From Andrena cerasifolii (lineage: Eukaryota; Arthropoda; Insecta; Hymenoptera; Andrenidae): a stretch of DNA of 64,000 nucleotides. Positions 45,875 to 58,071 of the stretch are shown piece by piece. The position numbers were made by a program, and so were the translations under genes. Numbering within the stretch: position 1 is the stretch's first letter; each line of letters begins with the position of its first letter. The stretch lies in assembly GCF_050908995.1 (NCBI RefSeq), contig NC_135119.1, positions 13,950,001 through 14,014,000 on the forward strand, read 5' to 3'. The notes under the pieces were generated by a model. It was given only the letters and a program-made list of their open reading frames with translations. It ran no database searches and was not told the DNA's origin.

Positions 45875-46290
45875 CTAGAAACACGACCAACGTGAAAAGT
45901 CTCGGCTCGTCGAAGACGAACCGCCGCTCCAAGCGTCGCCTTCAACAATTGATCTGATCCTAAAAATGGTCCAGACAACGGGCGCATCTTTCGTCAGCCT
46001 ACCCACGCGAAGCCTTTCGCGGTTTTCTGGGTTTGATCCGGTGCGGGTGTAGGCAGTATTTATCATGGATACTCGCGACGTCTTTTTTGTCTTCTCGACT
46101 GGCGATCTACGGATCGTTTGGATCGCGGATTTGGCTCAAATTCTGCATACAGCTGGCACGGGAGGCGTTGCACGAAAGTTCGCAAGAAAGTCGGGTTCCA
46201 AGCTTCGTCGTATGTATGCACACCCTCGATATACGCGCTCGTACCTACGTCAGCACGGCACTGTAATTAGTTTGCACAGTGGCCACTTAA

Positions 46291-47001
46291 GGGGGAATTC
46301 TCTCGTGTAACAACCCCCGAAATTTATGAATTTTTTTTGGAAAAGATGTTGTTAATATTGCATCAAACTCTTTTAGGATGTAAGGAGGCACCTTTAAACT
46401 TGCGGAAAATATTTTTTTTATGACGATCCTTCTTATTGTTTATTAATTATTGGGGAACTTCTTCGACGACGTTGGCGTCCCGGAAAATTGAAAAACCAAT
46501 TGACTGATCAATTTCAAATGAAGCTCAGTTCATTCGTTATATATTTCTCCAGGTACTGGACCAAAAATTTAATTTTAGTTTTTATTTATAATACGTTTTT
46601 CGTCGATATAAAGAATAAAAATGAAAAATTTGTCTCAGGAAAAAGTTACTTTTTCTTGCAAACACTATAACTCTTTTCATTTCTCATTTTTTTTCTTTAA
46701 AGTCGACCGATACCAGTGTAGACTATCTGACTTTAAGAAACTTCTATTTATCTTGCAATCAGATGACTGTGATAGGTGCTACACATCCCGCCAACAGGAG
46801 TTACATCGTCGAAGGGTTGGACAAAATTCCACAATAATTAATAAATAATAAGAAGGATCGACATAAAAAAAAATAATTCTTACAAGTTCGAAGATGCCTC
46901 CTTATATCCCAAAACAGTTTAATCCAATATGTCCAACAGTTTTTTAAAAAAAAATTCTTAAATATCGGTTACTTTTGGGGCTGTTAGACGAGCATGCCCC
47001 C
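46291..47001. mobile_element. TTAA-flanked element, K family copy 1
   Basis: TTAA at 46287-46290 and 47002-47005; inverted ends GGGGGAATTCTC / GCATGCCCCC-like, and an inverted block CCCCCGAAATTTATG near each end. Copy 2 is at 50095-50789. Confidence 0.8.
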
Positions 47002-47587
47002 TTAACTGTAATTCATACAATAATTCCAGTGCGTACATATACATTTCTACTAACTTCGAATGTTTGTAAAAGACAAAACTTTGAACTCGATTTTTTAACA
47101 AAAGTTTACAGCGTTTCCTAGACATTTAACGTATTAATAATCACGGCATGGACCAACCATATGCAAAACTGTATGCCCACTGCTTGCGATACGTAAATCG
47201 GGCATAGATTTCAAGAAAGAATGACTCGATCTTGGGCTGGAGGAAAGTTTAAGGGCGACGAAAGGTGCGCTCGTTGGTGATTAATCGAGAAAGTAATCTT
47301 TATCGTGTGCTATGATCTAAGAGTAAGGGAAAAGGAGGAAATTATTGTGTGCTCTCTAAGTAATCGAGTCTGTCTGTTTGTGGCCTTTCTACGGTCGTAT
47401 TAGTATACTCGCCTGATGTGTCCTGAACGTATTCGCACGACCGTTAAGTGGATTAGAGAGAGGCACGGTACATACGCATAGAAAGTACATACACGTAGGG
47501 CCTGTAATAAGGTGCAGAACTTAAGGAAAACAATTGTTTCGCTACGTTTGTTAGTCGTTCCCAAGCTTGCCAGAGTTCACCTACCGG

Positions 47588-47800
47588 ATGCAGAAGTTAG
47601 AGTATACGCAGCATACAGAACTCGTTTATGCAACAATCATTATGCTTCTATTCGTGCTGGTTACGTTAGTATTTCTGTCTCTAAAAAGGGGACATGCTGG
47701 AGCAAGTGAGAGAAGCGTGTGGTGCGAAATCCATTACACGATAGCAGATCGACCCTGTCATAAATCGTGTCGATCGGACGTAACTAGAGGGAGCGTATAG
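47588..47800 (+). CDS. Possible small single-pass membrane protein (weak)
   Basis: From an in-context ATG at 47588 the frame reads MQKLEYTQHTELVYA, then a clear 20-residue hydrophobic segment (TIIMLLFVLVTLVFLSL) and basic residues KRGH, then a Cys-containing tail to a stop at 47800. A possible splice donor (GTGAGA) at about 47706 could make this only a first exon. No family recognised; chance is a real alternative. Confidence 0.2.
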   Translation: MQKLEYTQHTELVYATIIMLLFVLVTLVFLSLKRGHAGASERSVWCEIHYTIADRPCHKSCRSDVTRGSV

Positions 47801-48124
47801 GATAGATCATACATACGAATTAAATTGTTCAGGTCACTCCTACGATCATATAATGGACTTTAACGATCCGAAGTTATGGATCGCCACCCGCAGAGAAAGC
47901 GTACATTCCGTGTTTCGAATTTTTCTGTCGCGACGCGAAGGCGTTCCCACCGAGATTCGATTAGGCACGGCGAATACAAAACGGCAACGACCGCGGTCCG
48001 CGGCTCGGAGTGGAAATTGGAAAGTGACGATTGTATGCGTGCAACAGTATCCTTCCGCCGACGAAATTCGAGCATTGCCTTTTATTTGGCCACTCGATCG
48101 CGCAATAACGATATGATTATTCTG

Positions 48125-48812
48125 GTGGAACCACTAACAAGGGGAGGATTCCATGTGGTAGACACCGATTTTGATGAGCCTTGGCACGATGGATCTATGT
48201 TGGAAATAAGTAAGTAGGTGTCCGAGCGTTTCTGCCAATGAACCTTAATAATAGAGATATTTATATGGAAATTATCTAAAATTTCGTAGTGGCCGTGGGG
48301 TTTTAGTGGGTAGAAATCCCACACTACCCTGGCGCCCCAGGGGATTCCCCTCTGAAGGAGTCGGGGTGCCTTTTAAAGATTTCCCCAAGTTAAAAAAAAA
48401 ATTATAAATTTTTTGTTTATAAATTATTATAAAAAAAATTATAAATTTTTAAAAAATTATAAATTTTTAAAAAATTATAAATTTTTAAAAAATTATAAAT
48501 TTTTAAAAAGTTACAAATTTTTTGTTTATAAATTATTTTTTTTAATAATTTTTTTTAACTTGGGGAAATCTTTAAAAGGCACCCCGACTCTTTCAGAGGG
48601 AAATCCCCTGTGGCGCCAGGGTAGTATGAGATTTCTACCCACTAAAACCCCACAGCCACTATGAAATTTTTAATAATTTCCATGTAAATATCTCTATTAT
48701 TAAGGCCCAGTGGCAGAAACGCTCGGACACCCATTTACTTATTTTCGACATGGATCCATCCTGCCAAGGCTCATCAAAATCGGCGTCTACCACATGGTGT
48801 CCTCCCCTTGCA
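48125..48812. repeat. Long fold-back repeat with an 18-bp tandem array at its centre
   Basis: Arms of about 265 bp (48135-48400 and 48545-48812) are inverted copies. Between them, at about 48436-48520, is a tandem repeat of an 18-bp unit AAATTATAAATTTTTAAA. Similar peptides read off both arms are a result of the inversion, not evidence for a gene. Confidence 0.8.
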
Positions 48813-49084
48813 AGTATTAACACCGGATTCGACGATTCGACCGCGACTCTGTCGCCCAAATTTCGGTTGCCCGATACGAAACCACGGTACCAGATATCCA
48901 GAGACTCGATAGTTGTAGAATGCCTGGCAGAGATAGCGTGACTAAATCGTGGTCCACTCGGTGTGCTGTATAAAGTAATATTCGTTAGGATGCGACGAGT
49001 TGTAGGGCTGCGCATGTTTGGTAACATTTCTATGTACTCGAAGGCTATCAAGCACTGTGCCTTGCAGAGGTATGCGCAGTGACT

Positions 49085-49520
49085 ATTACAAAGAAACATA
49101 TCGAACCCGAAAATTCTGATTGTAATGAAACTCCGTACGATTGTAGAGCATGTCGGAGTATGTAAGAAACGATTTTTTTCTGCGGAAAAACACTCCGAGG
49201 GGGTGAAATCAGCCCCCAAATTTTCAGCGATTTTTCGTTTTTCGAGTATAACTTTGTAACGGTGCGAGGTAGAAGAAAACCGTAAATGGACAAAATGTTC
49301 AGTGTTTGATGCCGTATAACGCGCTGCAAAAGAAATGTTTGTACGTCCAACAATTTATAAGTAAAAAAAAAATTCTCGATTGTCAAGTGGCAGATGGTAC
49401 TAATATGGACAAAGGCGGAAAATTTTTGTAAATAAATAAACAAATGAACCAAAATTTTTTCCTTTTACATTTTAGTAAACCATTGCGAATTATAACTTTT
49501 ACACGGAAAAAGATCGTCCC
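49085..49520. repeat. Partial copy of the P family element
   Basis: Begins TTACAAAGAAACATATCGAACC like 32145-32583, with shared GGGGGTGAAATCAGCCCC-type inner blocks. The right end is not the complement of the left, so it is truncated or diverged. Confidence 0.45.
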
Positions 49521-50094
49521 CAACCCTCACGGTTAGAAATTATATGTAAAATAACGAAAATTTTAATTTATTTATAAATTGTCACTGTACACTAACTCAC
49601 ATTTTCTGAACGATTTTTCTACCGTAAAAGCATTTAATTTACTTCTAGTTGTACATTACAGCATTTCACGACGTTATAATTATTTATATCCATTTATGAT
49701 CTTAGGATTTATTTCTCATAAACAAAAGGTGCATGAGCTACAAGTATGTAATATAGTGTAATAATAATGAAAGAAGGTTGATATCTTGATAAAATAATAT
49801 CTCGTAATAAATAGCCCAAGTTTTAAATAAAATTTTATAAATTATAACATTATCATATTTCTAATCATCTATCTACGTATATTAGTACTGAAAAAAAATT
49901 GTAACCACAATGAAAGTGTTAATATTATACCGCATGTGCAAAATTAAAAAATAAAATGTCACTAATAAGTGCGTTCAAATTTTTGAGCGGCAGTGTATAT
50001 TTGCAAGGCACTGTACTAATAACAGCCAAATAGTACATGACGTACCTGTGTGTATACAAAAGTAAGTATAATATCGCCACTTAAGGGGCGATTC

Positions 50095-50789
50095 TCGTAT
50101 AATAGCCCCCGAAATTTATGAATTTTTTGGAAAAAAACTATTGTTAATATTGGATTAAATTCTTTTGGAATATAAGGAGGCACCTTTAAACTTGCAGAAA
50201 ATATTTTTTTTATGTCGATCCTTTTTATTAATTATTTATTATTCTGGCATCTTGTCCACCCCTCCGACGATGTAACTCCTGTTGGTGGGATTTGTAGCAC
50301 CTGTCACAGTCGTCTGATTGCAAAAGAGATAGAAGTTCCTTAAAGTTAGATAGTTTACGCTGGGATTGGTTAACTTTAAAGAAAAAAATTAAAAAATTGG
50401 AAGAGTTACAGCGTTTGAAAGAAAAAGTAAGTTTTCTCCTTGGACAAATTTTTCATATTCTTTATATCGACGATAAAGAATTATAAATAAAAACTAAATT
50501 TAAAATTTTAGGTCCAGTCCCAGCGTAAATTATTTGTCTTTAAGAAAATTTTCTTCTTTTTCCAATCAGATGACTATGGCAGGTGCTACATCTAACGCTA
50601 ACATCGTTAAACAGGTTAACGCGTTTCCACAATAACAATTAATAAATTATAAGAAGGATCGACATAAAAAGAATTCTACAAGTTTAAAGATGCCTCCTTA
50701 TATCCCAAAATAGTTTAATGCAATATTAACAATAATTTTGTATTAAAAAAAATCATAAATTTCGGGGGATGTTTCACGAGAATCCCCCC
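50095..50789. mobile_element. TTAA-flanked element, K family copy 2
   Basis: TTAA at 50091-50094 and 50790-50793. Same interior as 46291-47001, including GGAGGCACCTTTAAACTTGC. 695 bp. Confidence 0.82.
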
Positions 50790-53038
50790 TTAACCCTGCT
50801 ACGGTCTTCAGTTCACCTATACTCTATACATTCAACATAATGCGAAGGGTCGAGAAGCACACACGTTAGTAACAACTATGTATGTACTTCTCAAAATTGG
50901 AAAAGTTTTTAAAAGACTGAGAACTCGATCGGTGCAAAAAGAGACCCAAGTCCGTATCGGGGTTGAGGACGCCACCAACTTCGCGCCAGATTGTTTTTTC
51001 GACGCCACTATATCTCTGCAAAGCACTTGCATTTGCTTCAGTAAAATGTTCAATCTGTTTTTTTTTTTGTTAATCACGGTTATCATTTAAGACGAAGGAA
51101 AAAAATGCAAACGAATCGTCGATCGTGTTGCGCACTTTTCTGGCGCCGTGTTCAATGGTTCGTTAACAGAAAGCGCAACCCTGTTGCCAAACACCATCCT
51201 AAGTAGCTAATTTTCACTAGTCTTACGGTGTAATTGATCAGATTCGCATAAATGTCTATGTATCATGTCCGATCATGCCACGTACGATGATGAAATGAGT
51301 GGGTGTTCGTGTGCGTGTCTCTTGTTCTATTGCAGCCAATGAACTAATGAGATATTCAGGGATCAGTGGGTGAATCAATGTCGCTCGTTTGAGACATCGA
51401 GTCGGTCGTGGAGAGATACATATCGCTTTGGAATAATTTCCTGCTTTAAGAGAGAGTATTGTAGAGGGCCAGAATTTCTTTACGAGCAGAACTACCAGTT
51501 TCTAATGAGATTATACTAGTATTAATAAAACTGCGACTAAGGTATACAGTGTAGGATTCTTCGTTTTAAACTTCATCACGTGAAAACTACTTTTCTCCCT
51601 CGGTCGTCACACCTACTTTCTCGAACGTCGTTGTCACACTGGGTCAATTTGACCCTGCCAATTTTCAATCAGTTGTTACTTTAAAAACTATTTGTTAAAT
51701 TAAGTCTGAAAAATTCTGAGACAAAGTTTGAACATTGTAGAATATATGCCCATCGTTGGAAGTTGACATTCCAAGTGTCATCGTGCTTAATAAAAAAATT
51801 TGAAGCAATAAGAGTTCCGACAAAAAGTTTTCTGCTTAAAAAAGGGTGAATTTGACCCAGTGTGACAACCGAGGGTTAAAAGTAAACGATGACGTAACTT
51901 GAGAATTTTAAATGGAGCTGCTGATAGGTTTGCGTACTTTTGCGAAATTCGTGTTGTACGATACGTGTAGCAAGATATCGAAAGGCACGGCTGAACTGTG
52001 AAATTAAAACGCGGGGGAGAAGAAAGTAAGTAGTACGAGTAAGGGAAGAAGGAGGGTCTGTGGTCAGACGTGCTGTGCGGTTCAATATGACTGGAATAAA
52101 ATTAGCGAGCCGCAAAATTATTCCCAGAGACTTCTGAAGCAGCTTGAAATGAAAAGTCAACAAAAAACACCCTAATATGTTTATAAAAATTGCATGACAA
52201 CTTCTTAGTCGTATAATATCGTAAACAGATCAAATACGTAAAAGTATGGGAGAAACCAAATGAAAAATTCAATCCATAAAACCTATTTGCACCAATCGAT
52301 GAAAAACTATCTTTACTAAAAATTGTTCTTGTTCATAAGAATTTAATTAACTTCAAAAACGTATTTACATTCTCCAATAATTCCATTTAACATTCTTAAG
52401 TCACACTTTCATTTACCTTTGCAATAAGAGCATAGAACTCCCCTTTTCTACACAATACCGAGTTTATCTTCTCAATCTCTATAAAAAAAACTGTATCAAC
52501 ATTATTAATACATTATCAATTAATTCGTCGTATCGCAGTTACAAGTCTAACAATTTTGAAGAAAACAGAGAAGGCGCAATGTAATGCTTAGCCAAGGAAC
52601 CACTCGTAGGGAACTGTTCCACTTTGAAATACTGTTTCGTGTCAAGACATCTGTCTCAATCGTTACCAGCTTGCAAGCAAATTGCTTTAACACGAGTAAA
52701 TCCTTTGGTTCTAAACCTCCCGTGAACGATCGCCTGAGTGGCTCATGCGCGAGTGTGGCGTGCGAACTAGGCGTTCGTTTTTGAATTGAAAGCAGGAAAT
52801 TATCCGTCAGGAAGTGTGTATCGATTCGAATAAAAATATGTAGTAGGCATGTGCGAATAATTCGAAGGCAATTCGCCATGGTACTCGAGCTAGCCAAGCT
52901 GCTCGAATGGAAACGGGACGTTGCGTGGCAAAAATTCGAGTAGGTGCTTTTAATAGCGACAGAAGGGAACTTTCAAGTCAGTAAAATATTATGCGGTTAC
53001 GTGAAAACGAATATCGTTAATTATTCGCATACTAGGAA
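50790..53038. other. DNA with an isolated inverted repeat
   Basis: No gene supported. Inverted copies of TTGTCACACTGGGTCAA at 51631-51656 and 51843-51868 bracket about 190 bp; the right side runs into CCGAGGGTTAA, so a TTAA-type element is possible but the left TTAA is absent. Confidence 0.45.
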
Positions 53039-53296
53039 ATGTTCGAATCAATCAATACAGATATACGAGAATCGTACAAGAAAGATGTTAATGAGTTACT
53101 GAGAAATCTGATTGCAAGCATCGTTAAAGATTCACTGCAATTACTTGGCGAAGATATCATTGATTATGATAATTTAGAGTTTAAGTTGAATTCGCAGATA
53201 CCTAGTACCTACTTGCAACATGCCCGACAGCAAGTGTACCCAGTTTGGAGCAGAGTCGAAAACACAATCAGCAAAGCTCAAAGAATCTGCCACTAG
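53039..53296 (+). CDS. Possible small intronless gene, hypothetical protein of 85 residues
   Basis: ORF from ATG 53039 to TAG 53296, with amphipathic, leucine-rich composition (DIRESYKKDVNELLRNLIAS; then a YPVWSRVENTISKAQ helix-like end). An AATAAA occurs about 50 bp after the stop. The composition is unlike the surrounding shadow ORFs. No family recognised with confidence; a kinetochore NSL1-type C-terminal resemblance is too faint to use. Confidence 0.35.
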   Translation: MFESINTDIRESYKKDVNELLRNLIASIVKDSLQLLGEDIIDYDNLEFKLNSQIPSTYLQHARQQVYPVWSRVENTISKAQRICH

Positions 53297-53481
53297 GAGG
53301 CGAAGTACCAACCAACGATTAAAAATACAATATAAATGTAAAATAAAATGAAAATCAATGCCGAGTTTAACGGAATCTTCTTACATTACCCTTTCCCTCT
53401 TATTCAGACTGGTACAATGCGCGTACTCTGCCCTGCAGAGATATAGTGATTCTCAATAAGTAGGGAGCCACTCAAGTGGTG

Positions 53482-53934
53482 TGTAAAGGGAACATCCTGA
53501 ATGCGGAAATTCAAAAAATTCCGAAACTTTGTGAATATGTAGAGAACTTGCTCCTGATTAGAACGCAATTTTTGTTTCCTGTACAAACTCACTCTAAGGC
53601 GGTGTAATTGACCCCTGAAAATCTGGATATTTTCCAATTTTGATTTTATTTATAACTCGTGAACTGTAAAATAATTTTTTTACCTAATGATAGATCTAAT
53701 TAAAAAAAGTAACTTTTGCCTTGAAACTTTTTCTTTCTCTTACAGTTCTCGAGTTATAACAGAAAATCGAAGAATAACCGAATTTTTTCAGGGGTTAATT
53801 TCACCACCTTAGAGTGAATTTGGGCAGCGAACAAAAATAGCATTGTGATCAGGAGGAAATCCCCTGCATATTCAAAGACTTTCAGAATTTTTTGAATTTT
53901 CGGGTTCGGGATCTTCCCTTGTAAGTAGTGTTCA
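53482..53934. mobile_element. Inverted-repeat element, P family copy 2
   Basis: Inverted arms ending CGGGTTCGGGATCTTCCCTT, with the same CTCCTGATTAGAACGCAA inner block as 32145-32583. Confidence 0.65.
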
Positions 53935-54483
53935 ATAGAAAGTTTAAGCTGTGAACGGAGAGGAGACAGTTCCATTAGAAAGAATTATATTTGAAATTTT
54001 ATATCCCACAGATTAGGGACATGACACGTAAAGCCTAGTATTAAGTTTGTTAAGCAGACAGGTGAAGATATGAATTTTAAATTTTCTTTTGACAACAACT
54101 ATACACCCTTGAGGTGTAAAGCGTTAAGGGTGTTCTTTGTCACCTATGGCACCTATTAGGAAAGAATGTTCGATGACAGGGTAAGTACTGTAGAAACACT
54201 ACTTTTCTAGAAATAATAACCGCTTAATAAAAAGTAAGTAACTATACCTCTCGACTAATCTATACTGTCAGAACTTTTTGCTCTAACAAGGGAACCACTT
54301 ATACCCGACTTTCATTTCACCGAGACTCGAAGAACATTATGTACCAACACCAATTTTCATGAACCCATATTAAATCATTTGCCTAAATATCTACGTTAAG
54401 CTCGCCCTTATTTATACGCGTTGATTTTTTGTTGTTGTATTTCTTTGCTCTCACTGCCTAGAACGGTGCCATTTGATGTAAAA

Positions 54484-54998
54484 ATAGTCCCTGAAAAAGC
54501 TTATTGCAATCGGACAACAGGAAAGAGCGCCGGTCAGGCCTTGAAGTTTAGAATTCATCAATAGTTTGGATTTAATGAATTTGTTCAAAAATGGCAAACC
54601 CTATCGAAATTTTGTTCAAATAATATTAAAAGAGCATTCAATTTTCTACAATTACTGTGTACATAATTTTTTCGTGCTTTCAACCATTTTTTAGATAATA
54701 ACGTTTGAATATAGAGAGATCTGCGGTACGCGCGTATAGACAATAAGCGAGGCGCTGGCTTCTCTATATTCAAACGCTATTATCTAAAAAATGGTTGGAA
54801 GTACGAAAAAATTACACATACAGTAATTGTAGAAAATTGACTGCTCTTTTAATATTATTTGAAGAAAATTTCGATAGGACTTACTATTTTCGAGAAATTC
54901 TTCATATTCAAAATATTGAATGAATTCTAAACTTTGCGGCCGGTTGGGCACCCTTTCCTGTTGTCCAGTTGCGGTAATCTTTTTCAGGGACTACTTTT
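54484..54998. repeat. Long inverted repeat with a 30-bp loop
   Basis: Arms about 54484-54727 and 54755-54998 pair over nearly their full length (for example AACCATTTTTTAGATAATA and its inverse), from AGTCCCTGAAAAAG at one edge to CTTTTTCAGGGACT at the other. No target duplication identified. Confidence 0.75.
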
Positions 54999-55004
54999 TT
55001 TCCG

Positions 55005-57314
55005 AAATGAAACCATATTAGGGGGTGAGAAGGAAAGAAATCGCAGGTTGAAGATAAGGGCCACCCTAAGCTACATACCTAGCAGTTTACGAGATATTCG
55101 CTATTAAGGATGACGTCTCCGGTGTACCAACTACCTGTAACATCACCCTTATCCCAAGACACCCTTCTCTCCAAGCTACACGCTCCAGAGCCCAAGATGC
55201 TAACTTCGCTAGATAAAATCACTAGATCTCTGCAAGGCACCGGGCACAAGCACGAAAAACTCGTCGAACGAAATCAATCGAACCGAAGGAAATTAAGGGA
55301 AGAAGACTGATAAGTGACAATCCAAGTTCTGCCGCTGAGATCTTGCCTTCGCCCTGGGGAAGGCAACCCGTTATTCAACACGCCACCAAACTGGATAGGC
55401 TTGCCCATGGAGCGAGAGCTATGGAACTCTACTGTAGGAGCAAGTGGGAGGGGGGTGGTTGTGGTGCGTGGCAAAGGGTCAAAGGCATCGTGTTTCGTTT
55501 GTAAGCGAGGGACGTGGAACGTACGACGCCCTTGACCTGCAAAAATCGCGAGTTCACACGCAAGTAAAATTAGTGGAGGAGCTACGGTTGCGTCTAAAGC
55601 ACTGAATGAACTGTAGTATCGTGTCAATGGATAAAGTTGTGCTCTTGTTGAAGGTGAGAGAAGGGGGGGAGGCAGTGCATACACCCAGTGGACTATACTA
55701 TAGACGGAACAAAAAAGAAAAAAACAGTGGGCGGACGAACAACGTTTTAAGCCAGGGTGACGACAACGGATACACGATCTATCGCGATTGGCTTTTCGAT
55801 CATACATCGCCGGAACAGCTGAAGCAAAGAGAAGATACGTAGATCGTCAACTAAAAATCGCCAAAGAAGGGAGGGGGGGAACAAAAAAATTATAAATAAA
55901 CCAAGTACGAGAAAGGGGGAGAAAGTCGAGTCCAGCCCCCCCGTCCCTGGTTTGGTAGACCCCAATACTCTCGACAGCCCATTGGTGTATGTAGTGCCGC
56001 CTAAGGAAGAACGTTAGTGATCGTAAATACCTTCGTCGTACAAAAGCAACACTCGAATTCGCTAGGTATTTCATCATTTTTCTCGAATTTTCTGCTGTCT
56101 TTTTTCTCTTCATCCTACAATGTCACACACACAATTTCCTGTTTTACTTGACGTAACAACACGGCTCCTCGGTCGGAACCGATCGAACCATTTCGCTCGT
56201 CTGTTTACGTAACGTATAAATAAAAGGGGGTGGAATTTCGCTCGTCATCCGTTTCTCAGTCTGTACGTCGCTGCGCGCGTTCATGAAAATATTTTCGTTC
56301 CCCAATCCCTTCGCCTTATGTACCTATGGTCTGTACTGTTTATTGTATTCGTAAAGAAGCGATTGTTGAAGCGACCGGACCGATTTTATATTGGCGGAGG
56401 CGTCGATTTAAATCCGGCGCTACGAGGCGAAATAATTCGAGCGCTTCTCGAGCGAGGGATTATGTAATTAATCCTTTGAAGCACGCATTCAAGAAAAACA
56501 CTTCCGCGTAATATTGGATTATCTTCCTTCCAACTGACAATAAGCACCTCGAATAAAAGTTTCCGCAATTGGAATTGGCCGTCGAGGGACGCGTGAATCG
56601 CATTGTTCCACGTTCGCGACGTGGGAATTTTAAAAAAATTTTCCGCGGGAACAAGCACCTCCGACGGCGGTGCTTCAAAGGCTTAAACCAGAACGCAAAA
56701 CGAGGCAACGTATGATCACGTGGAGCCAGAGAGAGAAATTTAAGGTATCAAAGGGTGGCAAGGAGAATGTGTCGCGGTTGTGTCAGTTTGTTAAAGAATA
56801 GAATTGTGTGATTAGTGGATCGATTCATAAATCGTGGTACTTGTGATATCCTTCTTTATTTGTACAAACGACTGATAGATTGATTTTCACCACTTAAGCT
56901 GCGATATTTCTATTATAGCAAAGAGTGCAGCATGTTTCCAAATTACAAGACGAGATATGAGAATTTTCCATATCAAAAGAAATCGAAACTTTCTTTATCA
57001 TATCGAGGCTCGAAGTTCCCTTTTTTAGATACGAGTAACTAAAGTATCAGTGTTGATTTCATTTGATTTCCATTTTCGAGGGAACGATACATATTTTTGC
57101 TGCTTTATTATTATACTTATTGTGTTTAAAATATCACGACTTTCAAGCGTAGTTGAAAAATTTGCTTGTCATTTATTTCGAATTGCCTGGTGTAATCTGA
57201 CTTTATCTGAAATGTTCATGCATTTGAGATTTTCTCGCTGTTGAAGTTTGATGGTTCAAATTTAGGTCCTATCTGATTTACTAATTTCACTAACAGATTT
57301 AATGGTTCGATTAT
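55005..57314. other. DNA without a supported gene
   Basis: Several ORFs of 60-180 codons cross here on both strands without domains or splice support. A TATAAATA at 56215-56222 followed by TCAGTC about 40 bp on could be a plus-strand core promoter; the ATG after it (56283) opens only 23 codons. Confidence 0.3.
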
Positions 57315-57318
57315 TTAA

Positions 57319-57830
57319 GGGGAGGTTCCGGTCTAAAAGTCGATTTTTTTTTTTATTTCATTTCCCGAATGTTCAACATTTTAGGAATACGTGATTAGGA
57401 GGATTTTTTGAATTTTGTGAAATTCTCGAAGTTATAGGCATTTGAGTAGCGGCAAATGCATGGGCAACAACCGGCCACTCGGCGCCCACGTAAAACTTTA
57501 AACGCGTTTTTCTCGAAACAGTGTTTTCAAAACGGTGGGACCTGTATTTCCAAAAGTTATTATCCGATTCGACTGAAACTTTTTTATTTTGAAGAATATA
57601 CTTCTGGCTAGGGGGGATACCAGAAAAAATAAAAAAAAATGAAAATTCATAATTTTCTAAGGCGTTGAAAGGAAAAATGTAGGAGAAAAGTGATTTCAAA
57701 CTTCAAGTGTCGTTATTTTCTAAAAAAAATGTAATTTTTGTATTTTTTCTGATTCCCCCCCTAGCCAGAAATATATTCTTCAAAATAAAAAAAGTTTCAG
57801 TCGAATCGGTTAATAAATTTTTGGAGATTC
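57319..57830. mobile_element. TTAA element, G family copy 3 (truncated)
   Basis: Left TTAA at 57315-57318 and GGGGAGGTTCCGGTCT end are present. It follows copies 1 and 2 to about 57815, then loses similarity before the Helitron. It retains about 50 bp (near 57455-57505) that copies 1 and 2 lack. Confidence 0.75.
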
Positions 57831-57856
57831 TTGGAACTTCTAGTGAAGTGACCTAA

Positions 57857-58071
57857 TCTTAATATACAAAGCAGAAAGCTTCTATATGTTTGTGTTTGTC
57901 TGTCGCCTAAAAACTTTTGAACGATAAACTCAGGGTTCCTGTAATGTGCCTCAGCTCATTACGCCTGACTAATCCAGAAGAATGTGACCATTTTCACAAA
58001 AAAAATTTTCTTTTATAAAATCAGAATCTAAATTTCGGGCGAAGCCGAGTAATAAAGCTATTTATTACTAA
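57857..58071 (+). mobile_element. Short non-autonomous Helitron
   Basis: Starts TCTTAATATAC and ends CTAA, inserted between A and T, the Helitron target. Near the end are GGGCGAAGCCGAG, a typical insect Helitron tail, and a 9-bp hairpin AGTAATAAA / TTTATTACT (58048-58069). 215 bp; no Rep/helicase. Confidence 0.75.

Noticed and set aside
47876..49219. Shared peptide RGG.HVVD.DFDEPW read from a plus-strand and a minus-strand ORF
   Set aside because: It comes from the two arms of the fold-back repeat at 48125-48812 and is not independent evidence for a gene.
55274..55807. 177-codon minus-strand ORF
   Set aside because: No domain and no splice-site support, and Pro/Leu-rich low complexity as expected from the reverse of a GC-rich stretch.
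36323..57699. Similar minus-strand ORFs at 36323-36601 and 57373-57699 that look like a conserved protein pair
   Set aside because: Both lie in copies of the same G-family TTAA element, so the similarity is that of the repeat DNA; the frame has no domain and is altered by indels between copies.
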